64,000 nucleotides of DNA from an uncultured Prevotellaceae bacterium (GTDB lineage: Bacteria > Bacteroidota > Bacteroidia > Bacteroidales > Bacteroidaceae), in the NCBI GenBank assembly GCA_902776195.1, contig CACYPF010000002.1, positions 109,586 to 173,585 on the forward strand, given 5' to 3'. The notes under the pieces are model-generated. The model made no database searches. It saw only the letters and a program-made list of their open reading frames with translations, and was not told the DNA's origin. Below are positions 18,568 through 26,733 of the stretch, piece after piece; the first letter of the stretch is position 1, and each line of letters starts with the position of its first letter. The position numbers and the translations under genes were made by a program.

Positions 18568-19664
18568 TGCTTATGCGAAAGGTTCTGCTCATCATATTGT
18601 TGCTGGTAGGATTGGGTGTGAAAGCCCAAGACTCGTTGAGCATGGAGACACCCAAGAAAGGATGGCTTTCACGACTCATCGACAGCTTCAGTGAGATTGA
18701 TACCAATTATGTGGAACCACAGCATTACAACTGGGCATTGATGCTCCAGTCCATCAACACCTATGACTATTATCGTATCAGTACTCCTGGTGACGACGGA
18801 CAGTCGATTTCCTTTGCCCCCACGATAGGTGTCCGTATGGGACCATATTTCGGATGGCGCTGGATATTCTTAGGTTACACCATCGACCTTCGTAACATTC
18901 ACTTCTTCAGCGGTGCCCGAAAGTTGGAGATTGACGGTAGTATCTATAGTTCCCGCTTCGGTGCGGACATCTTCTACCGGCGCTCAGTGGATGACTATAA
19001 GATCAGAAGGTTGTATCTGGGAAAGGATATTGATACAGAGGCGTTGGAGGGACAGGAATTTAACGGTCTGAATGTCAGTATAACAGGTGTAAACTTCTAC
19101 TATATCTTCAACCACAAGCGGTTCTCTTATCCTGCGGCTTTCGCACAAAGCACATGCCAGAAGATCAGTTGTGGCTCGTGGATGGTTGGATTAGGTTATC
19201 TGAAAAATGACATCGAGTTTGACCATAAGCGGTTGGAGGCTCTTGCACAGGAGAAATTGGGACATGAGGTGGAACTGGACAGCGGTCTGATGTTCAACCG
19301 CATCAAATATACAGACATCAATGCGTCCGTAGGGTATGCCTATAACTGGGTCTTTGCCCGCAACTGGCTGTTATGCGGAAGTCTGTCGATGGCACTTGCC
19401 TATAAGACCTCGATGGGTGAGACGGAGAAAAAGTATGATACTCAGAAAGAATCGGGCTTCGACTTCGGTAACTTCAATATCGATGGCATCGGACGATTCG
19501 GTATTGTATGGAATAACACAAAATGGTATGCTGGCGCCAGTGCTATTGTCCGTGCCTATAACTACCATAAGTCGCAGTTTGCTGCCAATAACATCTTTGG
19601 TGACTTGAGTATCTATGTGGGGTTGAATTTCGGACCGCGCGGACCGTATAGAAAAAGAAATTAA
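18567..19664 (+). CDS. DUF4421 family secreted protein
   Basis: A 365-residue protein with a signal peptide ending in VKAQ, then DTNYVEPQHYNWALMLQ, GPYFGWRWIFLGYTIDL and GYAYNWVFARNW, hallmarks of DUF4421, a Bacteroidetes family probably forming an outer-membrane beta-barrel (many alternating hydrophobic strands, FGPRG near the end). Function is unknown. Two relatives occur at 34835-36055 and 32424-33222, the latter broken. The ATG at 18567 overlaps the previous stop by one base; an ATG two codons later is an alternative. Confidence 0.8.
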   Translation: MLMRKVLLIILLLVGLGVKAQDSLSMETPKKGWLSRLIDSFSEIDTNYVEPQHYNWALMLQSINTYDYYRISTPGDDGQSISFAPTIGVRMGPYFGWRWIFLGYTIDLRNIHFFSGARKLEIDGSIYSSRFGADIFYRRSVDDYKIRRLYLGKDIDTEALEGQEFNGLNVSITGVNFYYIFNHKRFSYPAAFAQSTCQKISCGSWMVGLGYLKNDIEFDHKRLEALAQEKLGHEVELDSGLMFNRIKYTDINASVGYAYNWVFARNWLLCGSLSMALAYKTSMGETEKKYDTQKESGFDFGNFNIDGIGRFGIVWNNTKWYAGASAIVRAYNYHKSQFAANNIFGDLSIYVGLNFGPRGPYRKRN

Positions 19665-19683
19665 ACATTAAATAATAGATAAT

Positions 19684-20073
19684 ATGGAATTACCTGATTT
19701 TATGAGTTATGCCAATAAGTTTTCTCAATCAGACTTTGTTGAGAAGATTTCCCGTATTGCCAGACGGGCTGGCTCAAAACTGGTGTACGCAGCCTTGATT
19801 CTGTACTATACACTGCAGAGTGACAAGATTAGTAAAGCTGACAAGGCGATGATTATCGGAGCCCTGGGTTACATGATAAGTCCTCTTGACGTGCTGCCGG
19901 ATGCGATCCCCATCGTCGGACTCACTGACGACTTAGCCGTACTTGTTTATGTATTGAAGAAAGTATGGACGGAGGTAGATCCTGAGATTCAGGAGAAGGC
20001 GAAGTCAAAACTCTCGAAGTGGTTTGACGAGGACGAGATAGCCGAGATTAACGATCTCTTCAAAGAAGGATAA
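19684..20073 (+). CDS. DUF1232 (YkvA-like) small membrane-associated protein
   Basis: A 129-residue protein with the DUF1232 core DKADKAMIIGALGYMISPLD, VLPDAIPIVGLTDDLAVLVY, containing one or two hydrophobic helices. Relatives are widespread, and their function is not established. It is 19 bases after the DUF4421 gene, and its TAA overlaps the ATG of the FAD gene by one base. An operon role is not evident. Confidence 0.85.
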   Translation: MELPDFMSYANKFSQSDFVEKISRIARRAGSKLVYAALILYYTLQSDKISKADKAMIIGALGYMISPLDVLPDAIPIVGLTDDLAVLVYVLKKVWTEVDPEIQEKAKSKLSKWFDEDEIAEINDLFKEG

Positions 20074-21653
20074 TGACCAGCGAGTACGATTTTCGTGTAC
20101 TACCTCAGGTGGCTGCCAACGAACAGTCTCTCAGGCAGTATATCGCCGAGGAGAAAGGACTGGATGTCCGTACCATTACGCATCTGCGTATTCTCAGGAA
20201 AAGTATCGATGCCCGTCAGCGTACCATCTTTGTCAACCTGAAGGTGCGTGTCTATATCAATGAGATGCCGGAAGATGATGCCTATCAGCATACATTTTAT
20301 CCTGATGTCTCCGACAGTCCTCAGGTAATCGTGGTAGGAGCGGGACCGGGTGGTCTCTTCGCTGCCCTTAAACTGATTGAGTTAGGGCTCCGTCCAATTG
20401 TCCTGGAACGTGGTAAGGATGTACATGAGCGGAAGAAAGACCTGTCGATGATCACCAAAACGCAGCAGGTGGACGGAGAGAGCAATTATTGTTTCGGTGA
20501 GGGTGGCGCTGGTGCATATTCGGACGGAAAGCTGTATACCCGCAGTAAGAAGCGGGGCAATAGTGAGAAAATCTTACATGTGTTTTGTCAGCATGGTGCA
20601 TCAACGAATATCCTTGCCGATGCCCATCCCCATATCGGTACGGATAAGTTACCACGGGTTATTGAGAACATGCGTAACACCATCCTGCGCTGTGGTGGTG
20701 AGGTGCATTTCCAAACAAAGATGACACGCCTGATTATTGAGCATGATACCGTAGTAGGGGTAGAGGCAGAGAACTATCAACTCTCAACTCTCAACCCTCA
20801 CCTTTCTTTCAAAGGTCCTGTCATCCTTGCTACTGGTCATTCTGCCCGTGATGTCTATCGCTATCTTGCAGAGGCGAAGATAGAGATAGAGGCGAAGGGC
20901 ATTGCTGTTGGTGTACGCTTGGAACATCCTTCATTACTCATAGATCAGATACAATACCATAACAAACAGGGTAGGGGAAAGTACCTGCCTGCAGCGGAGT
21001 ATTCCTTTGTTACTCAGGTGGATGGTCGTGGTGTCTACTCTTTCTGTATGTGCCCAGGTGGTTTTGTGATTCCCGCAGCTACAGATAAACAGCAGATTGT
21101 CGTCAATGGTATGTCTCCTTCCAACCGTGGAGGACAATGGAGCAACAGCGGTATGGTGGTAGAGGTCCGGGCTGAGGATATTGCAGGTAATGATGCCTTG
21201 CGGGTCATGACATTCCAAGAGCAGTTGGAGAAAGACTGTTGGCAACAGGGAAACAGGAAACAGACAGCCCCAGCCCAGCGTATGGCAGACTTCGTCAATA
21301 AGCGTTTGAGTTACGACCTGCCTAAGAGCTCTTATGCACCAGGACTTATCTCCTCACCGTTGCATTTCTGGATGCCAGAGATGATTACCAAGCGGTTGCA
21401 AGAGGGTTTTAAGTATTTCGGGAAACATGCTCATGGCTTCCTGACTAATGATGCCGTGATGATTGGTGTGGAGACACGTACCTCCTCACCAGTGCGTATC
21501 ATCAGAGATAATGAGACATTGATGCATGTCCGTATTCAGGGACTGTTCCCGTGTGGCGAGGGTGCTGGCTATGCCGGTGGTATCGTCTCTGCGGGTGTCG
21601 ATGGAGAACGGTGTGCGGAGATGTGTGCGGAGTATATAAAAAAAGGAGCGTGA
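20073..21653 (+). CDS. Uncharacterised FAD-dependent oxidoreductase
   Basis: A 526-residue flavoprotein of the COG2509 group. An N-terminal domain of about 85 residues precedes the FAD-binding VVGAGPGGLFAALKL near residue 90; YCFGEGGAGAYSDGKLYTR and FPCGEGAGYAGGIVSAGVDG near the end are family motifs. The reaction is unknown. A 7-base-periodic repeat at 20773-20800 encodes NYQLSTLNPHLS (residues 232-243), resembling the insertion in cobL. The gene closes the six-gene operon; its stop codon lies inside the shared terminator hairpin. Confidence 0.85.
   Translation: MTSEYDFRVLPQVAANEQSLRQYIAEEKGLDVRTITHLRILRKSIDARQRTIFVNLKVRVYINEMPEDDAYQHTFYPDVSDSPQVIVVGAGPGGLFAALKLIELGLRPIVLERGKDVHERKKDLSMITKTQQVDGESNYCFGEGGAGAYSDGKLYTRSKKRGNSEKILHVFCQHGASTNILADAHPHIGTDKLPRVIENMRNTILRCGGEVHFQTKMTRLIIEHDTVVGVEAENYQLSTLNPHLSFKGPVILATGHSARDVYRYLAEAKIEIEAKGIAVGVRLEHPSLLIDQIQYHNKQGRGKYLPAAEYSFVTQVDGRGVYSFCMCPGGFVIPAATDKQQIVVNGMSPSNRGGQWSNSGMVVEVRAEDIAGNDALRVMTFQEQLEKDCWQQGNRKQTAPAQRMADFVNKRLSYDLPKSSYAPGLISSPLHFWMPEMITKRLQEGFKYFGKHAHGFLTNDAVMIGVETRTSSPVRIIRDNETLMHVRIQGLFPCGEGAGYAGGIVSAGVDGERCAEMCAEYIKKGA
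20773..20800. repeat. Heptamer repeat inside the FAD oxidoreductase gene
   Basis: Four units on the plus strand: ACTATCA, ACTCTCA, ACTCTCA and ACCCTCA. The sequence is the complement family of the AGTTGAG array in cobL and gives nearly the same peptide. Confidence 0.85.
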
Positions 21654-21670
21654 CTAACGCTCCTTTTTTG
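21638..21670. terminator. Bidirectional terminator between the FAD gene and rpiB
   Basis: Perfect 7-base stem GGAGCGT/ACGCTCC (21645-21651 with 21657-21663) with a five-base loop, flanked by an A-run on the left and T-run on the right. It can end both converging transcripts. Confidence 0.85.
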
Positions 21671-21677
21671 TTTGTTA

Positions 21678-22124
21678 TTACTTAGGCTGTACCGGTATCT
21701 TATCGATACGCTTCTGATGACGACCTCCTTCGAAAGTCGTCTTGAAGAACTCATCCATGATTTTCTCCGCCATCTTATTATCAATGAAACGTCCTGGCAT
21801 CACCAGTACATTGGCATCGTTATGCTGACGAATCATGTGGGCAATCTCAGGAATCCATGCCAATCCGGCACGGATGCCCTGGTGCTTATTCAGCGTCATG
21901 GCGATACCCTCACCAGAGCCGCAAATACCAATACCGGGATATACCTCGCCGCTCTCCACACCTTCAGCCAAGGCATGACCAAAGTCGGGATAGTCGACGG
22001 AGGCATCACTCCATGTTCCATAATCCTTATAAGGATAACCATGCTCCTCCAGATACTGGAGCACATATTTTTTAAGGGGGTAACCTGCGTGGTCACAGGC
22101 TACTCCAACAGTCTTAATCTCCAT
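21678..22124 (-). CDS. rpiB: Ribose-5-phosphate isomerase B
   Basis: A 148-residue RpiB/LacAB protein that interconverts ribose 5-phosphate and ribulose 5-phosphate. It has VACDHAGYPLKKYV at the N-terminus and ICGSGEGIAMTLNKHQGIRA with the active-site cysteine. Length is typical. It directly follows tkt (TAATG overlap), so both non-oxidative pentose phosphate enzymes are made from one transcript. That suits a pentose-using organism. The terminator follows immediately. Confidence 0.93.
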   Translation of the reverse strand: MEIKTVGVACDHAGYPLKKYVLQYLEEHGYPYKDYGTWSDASVDYPDFGHALAEGVESGEVYPGIGICGSGEGIAMTLNKHQGIRAGLAWIPEIAHMIRQHNDANVLVMPGRFIDNKMAEKIMDEFFKTTFEGGRHQKRIDKIPVQPK

Positions 22125-24139
22125 TAGGCAAGTAACTTTTTAACTTGTTCGTAAACATTCTGTCCTGTATATCCGAGTTTCTCGTCAAGCACCTTATAAG
22201 GAGCAGAGAAACCGAAACTATTCAGACCCCATACACAACCGTCAGCACCAACGAGACCTTCCAGTGTCACGGGCAGACCGGCAGTCAAACCGAACTTCTT
22301 CTTACCAGCTGGTAACACACTCTCCTGATATTCCTTGGACTGACTGCGGAACAGACCCTCGGAAGGAACGCTGACTACGCGAACCTTGATACCATCCTTG
22401 CGGAGCAGGTCGGCACCAGCCTCCAAAGTAGATACCTCAGAACCAGAAGCGAGCAAGATGACGTCATAGTCGGCATCAGAGCCAGCTACCACATATGCAC
22501 CTTTCGTTGCCTGACTGTAGTCATTGCCGGCAGGGAGCATATCGATGTTCTGGCGAGAGAAGATAAGTGCGGTAGGAGTCTCGGTGTTCTCCATTGCCAT
22601 ACGCCAGCATACGGTGGTCTCCTCAGCATCGGCAGGACGTACAACGAGGACGGAGTTCTTGCCGTGGTGGTTCTTCAACTTCTCCATCAGGCGGATCTGT
22701 GCCTCCTGCTCAACAGGCTCATGGGTAGGACCATCCTCACCAACACGGAATGCGTCGTGAGTCCAGATGAACTTCACGGGAAGCTCCATCAGGGCAGCCA
22801 TACGTACGGCGGGTTTCATATAGTCAGAGAATACGAAGAAGGTACCACATGCAGGGATGACACCACCATGCAGAGCCATACCGATACAGCAGCATGCCAT
22901 TGTCAACTCGGCAACACCAGCCTGGAAGAATGCACCGCTGAAGTCACCACGTACGATGTCGTGGGTCTTCTTCAGGAAGCCATCAGTCTTATCAGAGTTA
23001 GAGAGGTCAGCGGATGCGCAGATCATATTAGGAACCTGCTCAGCCAATACACTCAGGACTGTTGCACTGGCACCACGGGTAGCGGCACCTGCCTTCTGCT
23101 CAACCTTGCTCCAGTCAATCTTTGGAGCCTTGCCACTGAACCAGTCTTTCAGCTGCTGAGCCTTCTCTGGATTAGCCTTTGCCCATGCCTCTTTCTTAGC
23201 GTAACGCTCAGCACAAATCTTCTTCAATTCCTCAGCACGCTTAGCATACATCTCTTTTACTTCGGGGAAGATCTGGAAAGGATTTTCAGGATCAGCACCG
23301 AGGTTCTTCATGGTGTTGATGTATGCATCGCCACCAAGAGGAGCACCATGGGTAGCGCAGTTGCTCTCATAGCTGCTGTTGTCAGCCTTGCGGGCACCCT
23401 TACCCATGACACAGTGACCGATAATCAGTGAAGGACGGTTCTGCTCCTTCTGAGCGTTCTTGATAGCCTCACGGATCTGGTCAACGTCATTACCGTTGAT
23501 CTTCTGAACATACCAGCCCCATGACTCATACTTCTTGGCAGTGTCTTCTGTCGTAACGACCTCTGTCTTGGTACTGAGCTGGATATCATTAGCGTCATAG
23601 AACATGATGAGGTTGTCGAGTCCGAGGTTACCGGCGATACGGCCTGCACCTTGGGAGATCTCCTCCTGGACACCACCGTCGGAAATATAGGCATAGATGG
23701 TCTGACCCATTACTTCCTCACCGAGCTTTGCTTTCAGGAACTTAGCGGCAATAGCGGCACCAACAGCGAAAGTATGTCCTTGTCCCAGAGGACCAGAGGT
23801 ATTCTCAATACCACGGGCAATCTCACGCTCAGGATGACCAGGGGTCACTGAACCCCATTGACGAAGGTTCTTCAGATCTTCCAAAGTAAACTTACCAATG
23901 AGGGCAAGCTGACTATAGAGCATGGGAGCCATGTGACCAGGATCAAGGAAGAAACGGTCACGACCTTCCCACTCGGGATGCTCTGGATCATAAACAAGGA
24001 ATTCACTGTAGAGGGTGTTGATGAAATCTGCACCGCCCATGGCACCACCTGGGTGACCGGACTTTGCTTTCTCAACCATTGAGGCAGCCAGAATACGGAT
24101 GTTGTCCGCTGCCTTGTTCATAACTTTGTTGTCGTTCAT
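22124..24139 (-). CDS. tkt: Transketolase
   Basis: A 671-residue TPP-dependent transketolase, normal length. The N-terminus has KSGHPGGAMGGADFINTLY, then HMAPMLYSQLAL, the thiamine-binding YISDGGVQEEIS, and in the central domain FIWTHDAFRVGEDGPTHEPV, which are conserved transketolase motifs. It shifts two-carbon units between sugar phosphates in the cytoplasm. It heads an operon with rpiB. A TAAATTTG box on the minus strand at 24188-24195 is a possible promoter. Confidence 0.95.
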   Translation of the reverse strand: MNDNKVMNKAADNIRILAASMVEKAKSGHPGGAMGGADFINTLYSEFLVYDPEHPEWEGRDRFFLDPGHMAPMLYSQLALIGKFTLEDLKNLRQWGSVTPGHPEREIARGIENTSGPLGQGHTFAVGAAIAAKFLKAKLGEEVMGQTIYAYISDGGVQEEISQGAGRIAGNLGLDNLIMFYDANDIQLSTKTEVVTTEDTAKKYESWGWYVQKINGNDVDQIREAIKNAQKEQNRPSLIIGHCVMGKGARKADNSSYESNCATHGAPLGGDAYINTMKNLGADPENPFQIFPEVKEMYAKRAEELKKICAERYAKKEAWAKANPEKAQQLKDWFSGKAPKIDWSKVEQKAGAATRGASATVLSVLAEQVPNMICASADLSNSDKTDGFLKKTHDIVRGDFSGAFFQAGVAELTMACCCIGMALHGGVIPACGTFFVFSDYMKPAVRMAALMELPVKFIWTHDAFRVGEDGPTHEPVEQEAQIRLMEKLKNHHGKNSVLVVRPADAEETTVCWRMAMENTETPTALIFSRQNIDMLPAGNDYSQATKGAYVVAGSDADYDVILLASGSEVSTLEAGADLLRKDGIKVRVVSVPSEGLFRSQSKEYQESVLPAGKKKFGLTAGLPVTLEGLVGADGCVWGLNSFGFSAPYKVLDEKLGYTGQNVYEQVKKLLA

Positions 24140-24187
24140 AATAGTTTATATTAAAATAGTAATAACTGCGTTAGCATTACGTTCCTG

Positions 24188-24195
24188 CAAATTTA
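24188..24195 (-). promoter_or_regulatory. Possible -7 box of tkt-rpiB
   Basis: TAAATTTG on the minus strand, about 50 bases before the tkt ATG. The upstream TTTG box is not obvious. Confidence 0.4.
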
Positions 24196-24291
24196 CTGAA
24201 TTATTTTCTAATTCCCACTATTTCTTTGGAATATTTAGCAAAAAGATGAAACTTTTTTATATCTTTGCCCCATAAACCTAATAAAGTAAGT

Positions 24292-24959
24292 ATGAAAAGA
24301 CTCGTTTTATGGTGTTTCTTTTGGTGTACTGCCATCATGGCGACCTTAGCAGAAGAAGTACCCCAAGTGGTGAATGTCATGGCACGCCAGACAACTTCTC
24401 TCAATGGTGCGTGGAACTAGAAGGCAAAACCCCAGTTATGGTCACCCGCATCTCCTAAATTATATAAGGTGGAGATTCAGCGGGGTACGGAGGTGATACG
24501 TGATGAGATCGGTTTCCGCACGATCATTACAAGAACCGTTTGCAGGACAACATGAATGAATACGTTGATGTCGTGTCATTTAATCAGTATATCGGATGGT
24601 ATCGTGATGTGAATGACGCTCCCAAGATGGAGTGGGAGATACCTTACGATAAACCAGTCATTATCAGTGAGTTCGGCGGAGGTGCTAAATATGGACTTCA
24701 TGGCGATAAGAACCAACGATGGACGGAGGAGTTCCAAGAGAACCTCTATCGGGAGAACTGTGCCATGCTTGACAAGATTGACGGTTTGGCAGGTACCACC
24801 CCATGGATTCTCAAAGACTTCCGTTCTCCTCGACGTGTCCTTAACGGCATACAGGACTATTATAACCGCAAGGGACTTTTCTCTGACGAGGGTCAGAAGA
24901 AAAAGGCTTTCTATGTTCTCAAAGAGTGGTATGAGAAGGCTTCCTCCAATCACGAATAG
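24292..24959 (+). pseudogene. Glycoside hydrolase family 2 (beta-glucuronidase-like) pseudogene
   Basis: Pieces of one enzyme remain in order but in different frames. The start MKRLVLWCFFWC with a signal peptide is followed by TTSLNGAWN and then a stop; next comes a fragment PASPKLYKVEIQRG with DEIGFRTI; the last part from about 24552 (MNEYVDVVSFNQYIGWY) keeps the active-site segment KPVIISEFGGGAKYG with the catalytic glutamate and ends with a normal stop. About 220 residues remain of a protein that should be about 600, so large internal deletions as well as stops and frameshifts have occurred. A TATCTTTG box at 24260-24267 may be the old promoter. Confidence 0.85.
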
Positions 24960-25030
24960 AAGCCTTCGCTCAAAAACACCTCCCCTTCTCCCGTTTTCTT
25001 CTGAAACACCGATGTACAGGGCTTTTCAAG
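24960..25030. other. Intergenic, no gene seen
   Basis: Left end of an 877-base non-coding stretch (24960-25836) that otherwise consists of the repeats and hairpins listed next and the promoter of the toxin-antitoxin pair. Confidence 0.6.
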
Positions 25031-25222
25031 ACGGGAGTAGTTGCTCCAACAACTCCCGTACTACTCCCTGTTTCCTTTTGAACTACTCCTTTATTTGTTT
25101 GAGACGAAAGGTGAGTAAAGAAAAGGGAGGAGTACGGGAGGTGTTCCGTCAACTACTCCCGTGCCCTCCGCCCTTTATTTATCGGGGCTTGAGCCACATG
25201 ACGGGAGAAGGGGAGTAGTTTT
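25031..25222. repeat. Cluster of ACGGGAGTAGTT hairpins
   Basis: The motif ACGGGAGTAGTT or its complement AACTACTCCCGT occurs about five times in 190 bases, in both orientations, so that at least two stem-loops can form (25031-25060 and about 25131-25162). The last copy runs into a T-run. No coding capacity is convincing. Confidence 0.7.
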
Positions 25223-25245
25223 TTCGATTTTCTTAAAAATACTAT

Positions 25246-25386
25246 GAGATCAGTTGCCGACTGAAGGGAAATCAGTTACCGACTAACCCTTGCTTTGTTA
25301 CCGACTAAAGCCCACTTTCATACCGATTAAAGCCCATAATTGACCCAATTAAAGCCTTCATTCAAGTCAATTAAAGCCCTCATTTG
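25246..25386. repeat. Degenerate 22-24 base tandem repeat
   Basis: About six units built around a core like TTACCGACTAAAGCCC; later units drift to CAATTAAAGCC. It is non-coding. Confidence 0.65.
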
Positions 25387-25437
25387 CTTAAGATATACTT
25401 CATCACTCGTTCCAATATCTCCAATAGGGGTATTCCG

Positions 25438-25552
25438 ATGCCTCCGATCACAGTGAGTAATGCCTCCGATTAAAGATGGGAATGTCTTCCCTCTCTGATC
25501 GGAGCCGCTCCTCTCTGTGAGGGAAGGCTTCCGTCACCGTGATCGGAGGCAT
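25438..25552. repeat. 115-base inverted repeat with nested stems
   Basis: The outer arms ATGCCTCCGATCAC (25438-25451) and GTGATCGGAGGCAT (25539-25552) are perfect complements of 14 bases. Inside, CTTCCCTC and GAGGGAAG can form a second stem, and a further ATGCCTCCGAT copy is present. Confidence 0.8.
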
Positions 25553-25570
25553 TACTATCAACAAAATCGC

Positions 25571-25680
25571 CATTCCTTGTCACCGTTGCCGCTACGTTGT
25601 TACCAGCAACCAACTGATTATCAAATAGTTTTGCAAGGTGGCAACGGTGACAAGGGTTTTAAAAAATACGTGTAGGGAAA
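25571..25680. repeat. Palindromic dispersed repeat, copy 1
   Basis: Contains a perfect 16-base inverted repeat CCTTGTCACCGTTGCC (25575-25590) with its complement at 25640-25655 and a 49-base loop. A second copy with the same spacing lies at 26550-26656, on the other side of the toxin-antitoxin genes. Confidence 0.8.
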
Positions 25681-25731
25681 ACGACTAGCAAAATCATATC
25701 TTTACCAGCCGTGAGGTTATTATCATTTTGA

Positions 25732-25745
25732 ATCATTCAGTCCCC
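25732..25745. repeat. Direct repeat ATCATTCAGTCCCC, left copy
   Basis: Identical over 14 bases to 26321-26334. The two flank the toxin-antitoxin promoter and genes. Related copies with two extra bases occur at 28641, 31393 and 31537. Confidence 0.75.
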
Positions 25746-25777
25746 ACGATTCAAAAGTGTGAAATTCTTGAAAAAAG

Positions 25778-25808
25778 TTTGGTATATCTCATTTTATTTG
25801 TAACTTTG
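25778..25808 (+). promoter_or_regulatory. Promoter of the toxin-antitoxin pair
   Basis: TTTG at 25778-25781, 19 bases, TAACTTTG at 25801-25808; the antitoxin ATG is at 25837. Autoregulation by antitoxin is usual for such pairs, but I cannot identify an operator. Confidence 0.8.
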
Positions 25809-25836
25809 CCCCCAAAGTCTATATCTGTTAATAATT

Positions 25837-26037
25837 ATGGCAACAACGTTAGAACATATTACGTTAGAAGTACCCTCTTTTGAGGTTTCGTTTATTCGTA
25901 CTCTGTCCAAGAAAATGGGATGGACTATGAAACGGCAACGCAAAAGTGGAATTCAGCAAGCGTTAGAAGACGTGGACGCTGGTCGTATATACAAGGCAAA
26001 GAGTGTAGAAGATTTGATGGCACAATTGGATGCATGA
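25837..26037 (+). CDS. Putative type II antitoxin
   Basis: A 66-residue protein immediately upstream of and overlapping (ATGA) a YafQ-type toxin gene. It has EVPSFEVSFIRTLSKKMGW in the first half and ends GRIYKAKSVEDLMAQLDA, a C-terminal tail of the kind that wraps its toxin. The N-terminus does not clearly match DinJ or RelB, so its DNA-binding fold is not certain. The call rests on size and position. Confidence 0.8.
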   Translation: MATTLEHITLEVPSFEVSFIRTLSKKMGWTMKRQRKSGIQQALEDVDAGRIYKAKSVEDLMAQLDA

Positions 26038-26309
26038 AATACACCATTCTTTATTCTGGTCGGTTTAAGAAATCCTATAAACTTTGCAAACGCCGCGGAC
26101 TCAATATCTCCAACTTTGAGGAGGTGGTGCGGCTCCTTGCGGAAACAGGAACGTTACCCGCCAAGTACAATCCACATATCCTTTCTGGCAAATATGCAGG
26201 CATCTGGGAATGCCATATAGAGCCGGATTGGTTACTTTTATGGAAGCAAAACGACACAGAGTTAACATTACTCTTGCTTGATACTGGTACACATTCTGAC
26301 ATTTTCTAA
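26034..26309 (+). CDS. YafQ-family mRNA interferase toxin
   Basis: A 91-residue RelE/ParE-superfamily toxin. His48, His61, Asp65, Trp66, His87 and Phe91 lie in NPHILSGKY, ECHIEPDWLLLW and TGTHSDIF, matching the catalytic set of Escherichia coli YafQ, a ribosome-dependent nuclease. All these are intact, so it is likely active. It starts at 26034 in an ATGA overlap with the antitoxin, ensuring antitoxin is made first. The pair sits in a decayed, repeat-rich island and is bracketed by 14-base direct repeats. Confidence 0.88.
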   Translation: MKYTILYSGRFKKSYKLCKRRGLNISNFEEVVRLLAETGTLPAKYNPHILSGKYAGIWECHIEPDWLLLWKQNDTELTLLLLDTGTHSDIF

Positions 26310-26320
26310 CATATTTTTGG

Positions 26321-26334
26321 ATCATTCAGTCCCC
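26321..26334. repeat. Direct repeat ATCATTCAGTCCCC, right copy
   Basis: Perfect 14-base match to 25732-25745, 13 bases after the toxin stop. Further degenerate pieces (CTCATTCAGTCATCG, GGATCACTGAGAACC) follow by 26420. Confidence 0.75.
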
Positions 26335-26442
26335 GTTTTTCGATAATAAATCACGTAGTATTATTATAAAGTAGCTCATTCAGTCATCGAAGTCGCTCCA
26401 AAAAGTGGATCACTGAGAACCGTCCCTCCCGATTGATTTCGC

Positions 26443-26486
26443 CCCTTGGAGGCGGCACCTTCGACCCTTGGAAGCGGCACCTTCAC
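26443..26486. repeat. Two 22-base tandem units in non-coding DNA
   Basis: CCCTTGGAGGCGGCACCTTC and a near copy follow each other; the start of a third is seen. It lies in the 26310-26733 gap, which has no gene that I can support. Confidence 0.7.
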
Positions 26487-26549
26487 CCTTCGGAGCCTAA
26501 GGCTTCGCAAGGAGAAGCGTTTTTTCACTCATTTTAAGGTCAAAACCGC

Positions 26550-26656
26550 CAATCGTTGTCACCCTTGTCACCTCGTTGCCACACGTAACACGCTGATTCT
26601 CAAGCAGTGTTGCAAGGTGGCAACGGTTGCAAGGGTAAAAAACTTTATGTAGGGGA
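26550..26656. repeat. Palindromic dispersed repeat, copy 2
   Basis: Aligns with 25571-25680 over its whole length, with the block TTGCAAGGTGGCAACGGT identical. The stem is less perfect than in copy 1. Confidence 0.75.
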
Positions 26657-26696
26657 AATGGTCGAAGGTACTCATGCTTGGAAAAACTTAAATAAA

Positions 26697-26728
26697 TTTG
26701 GTTTTTCGCTCACTTAATCGTACCTTTG
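26697..26728 (+). promoter_or_regulatory. Promoter of the TPR regulator gene
   Basis: TTTG at 26697-26700, 20 bases, TACCTTTG at 26721-26728, and the ATG after only five bases. A leaderless transcript is expected. Confidence 0.75.
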
Positions 26729-26733
26729 CAGGC

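Noticed and set aside
25246-25386. CRISPR array
   Set aside because: Units are degenerate and adjacent with no unique spacers of constant length, and no cas gene is near.
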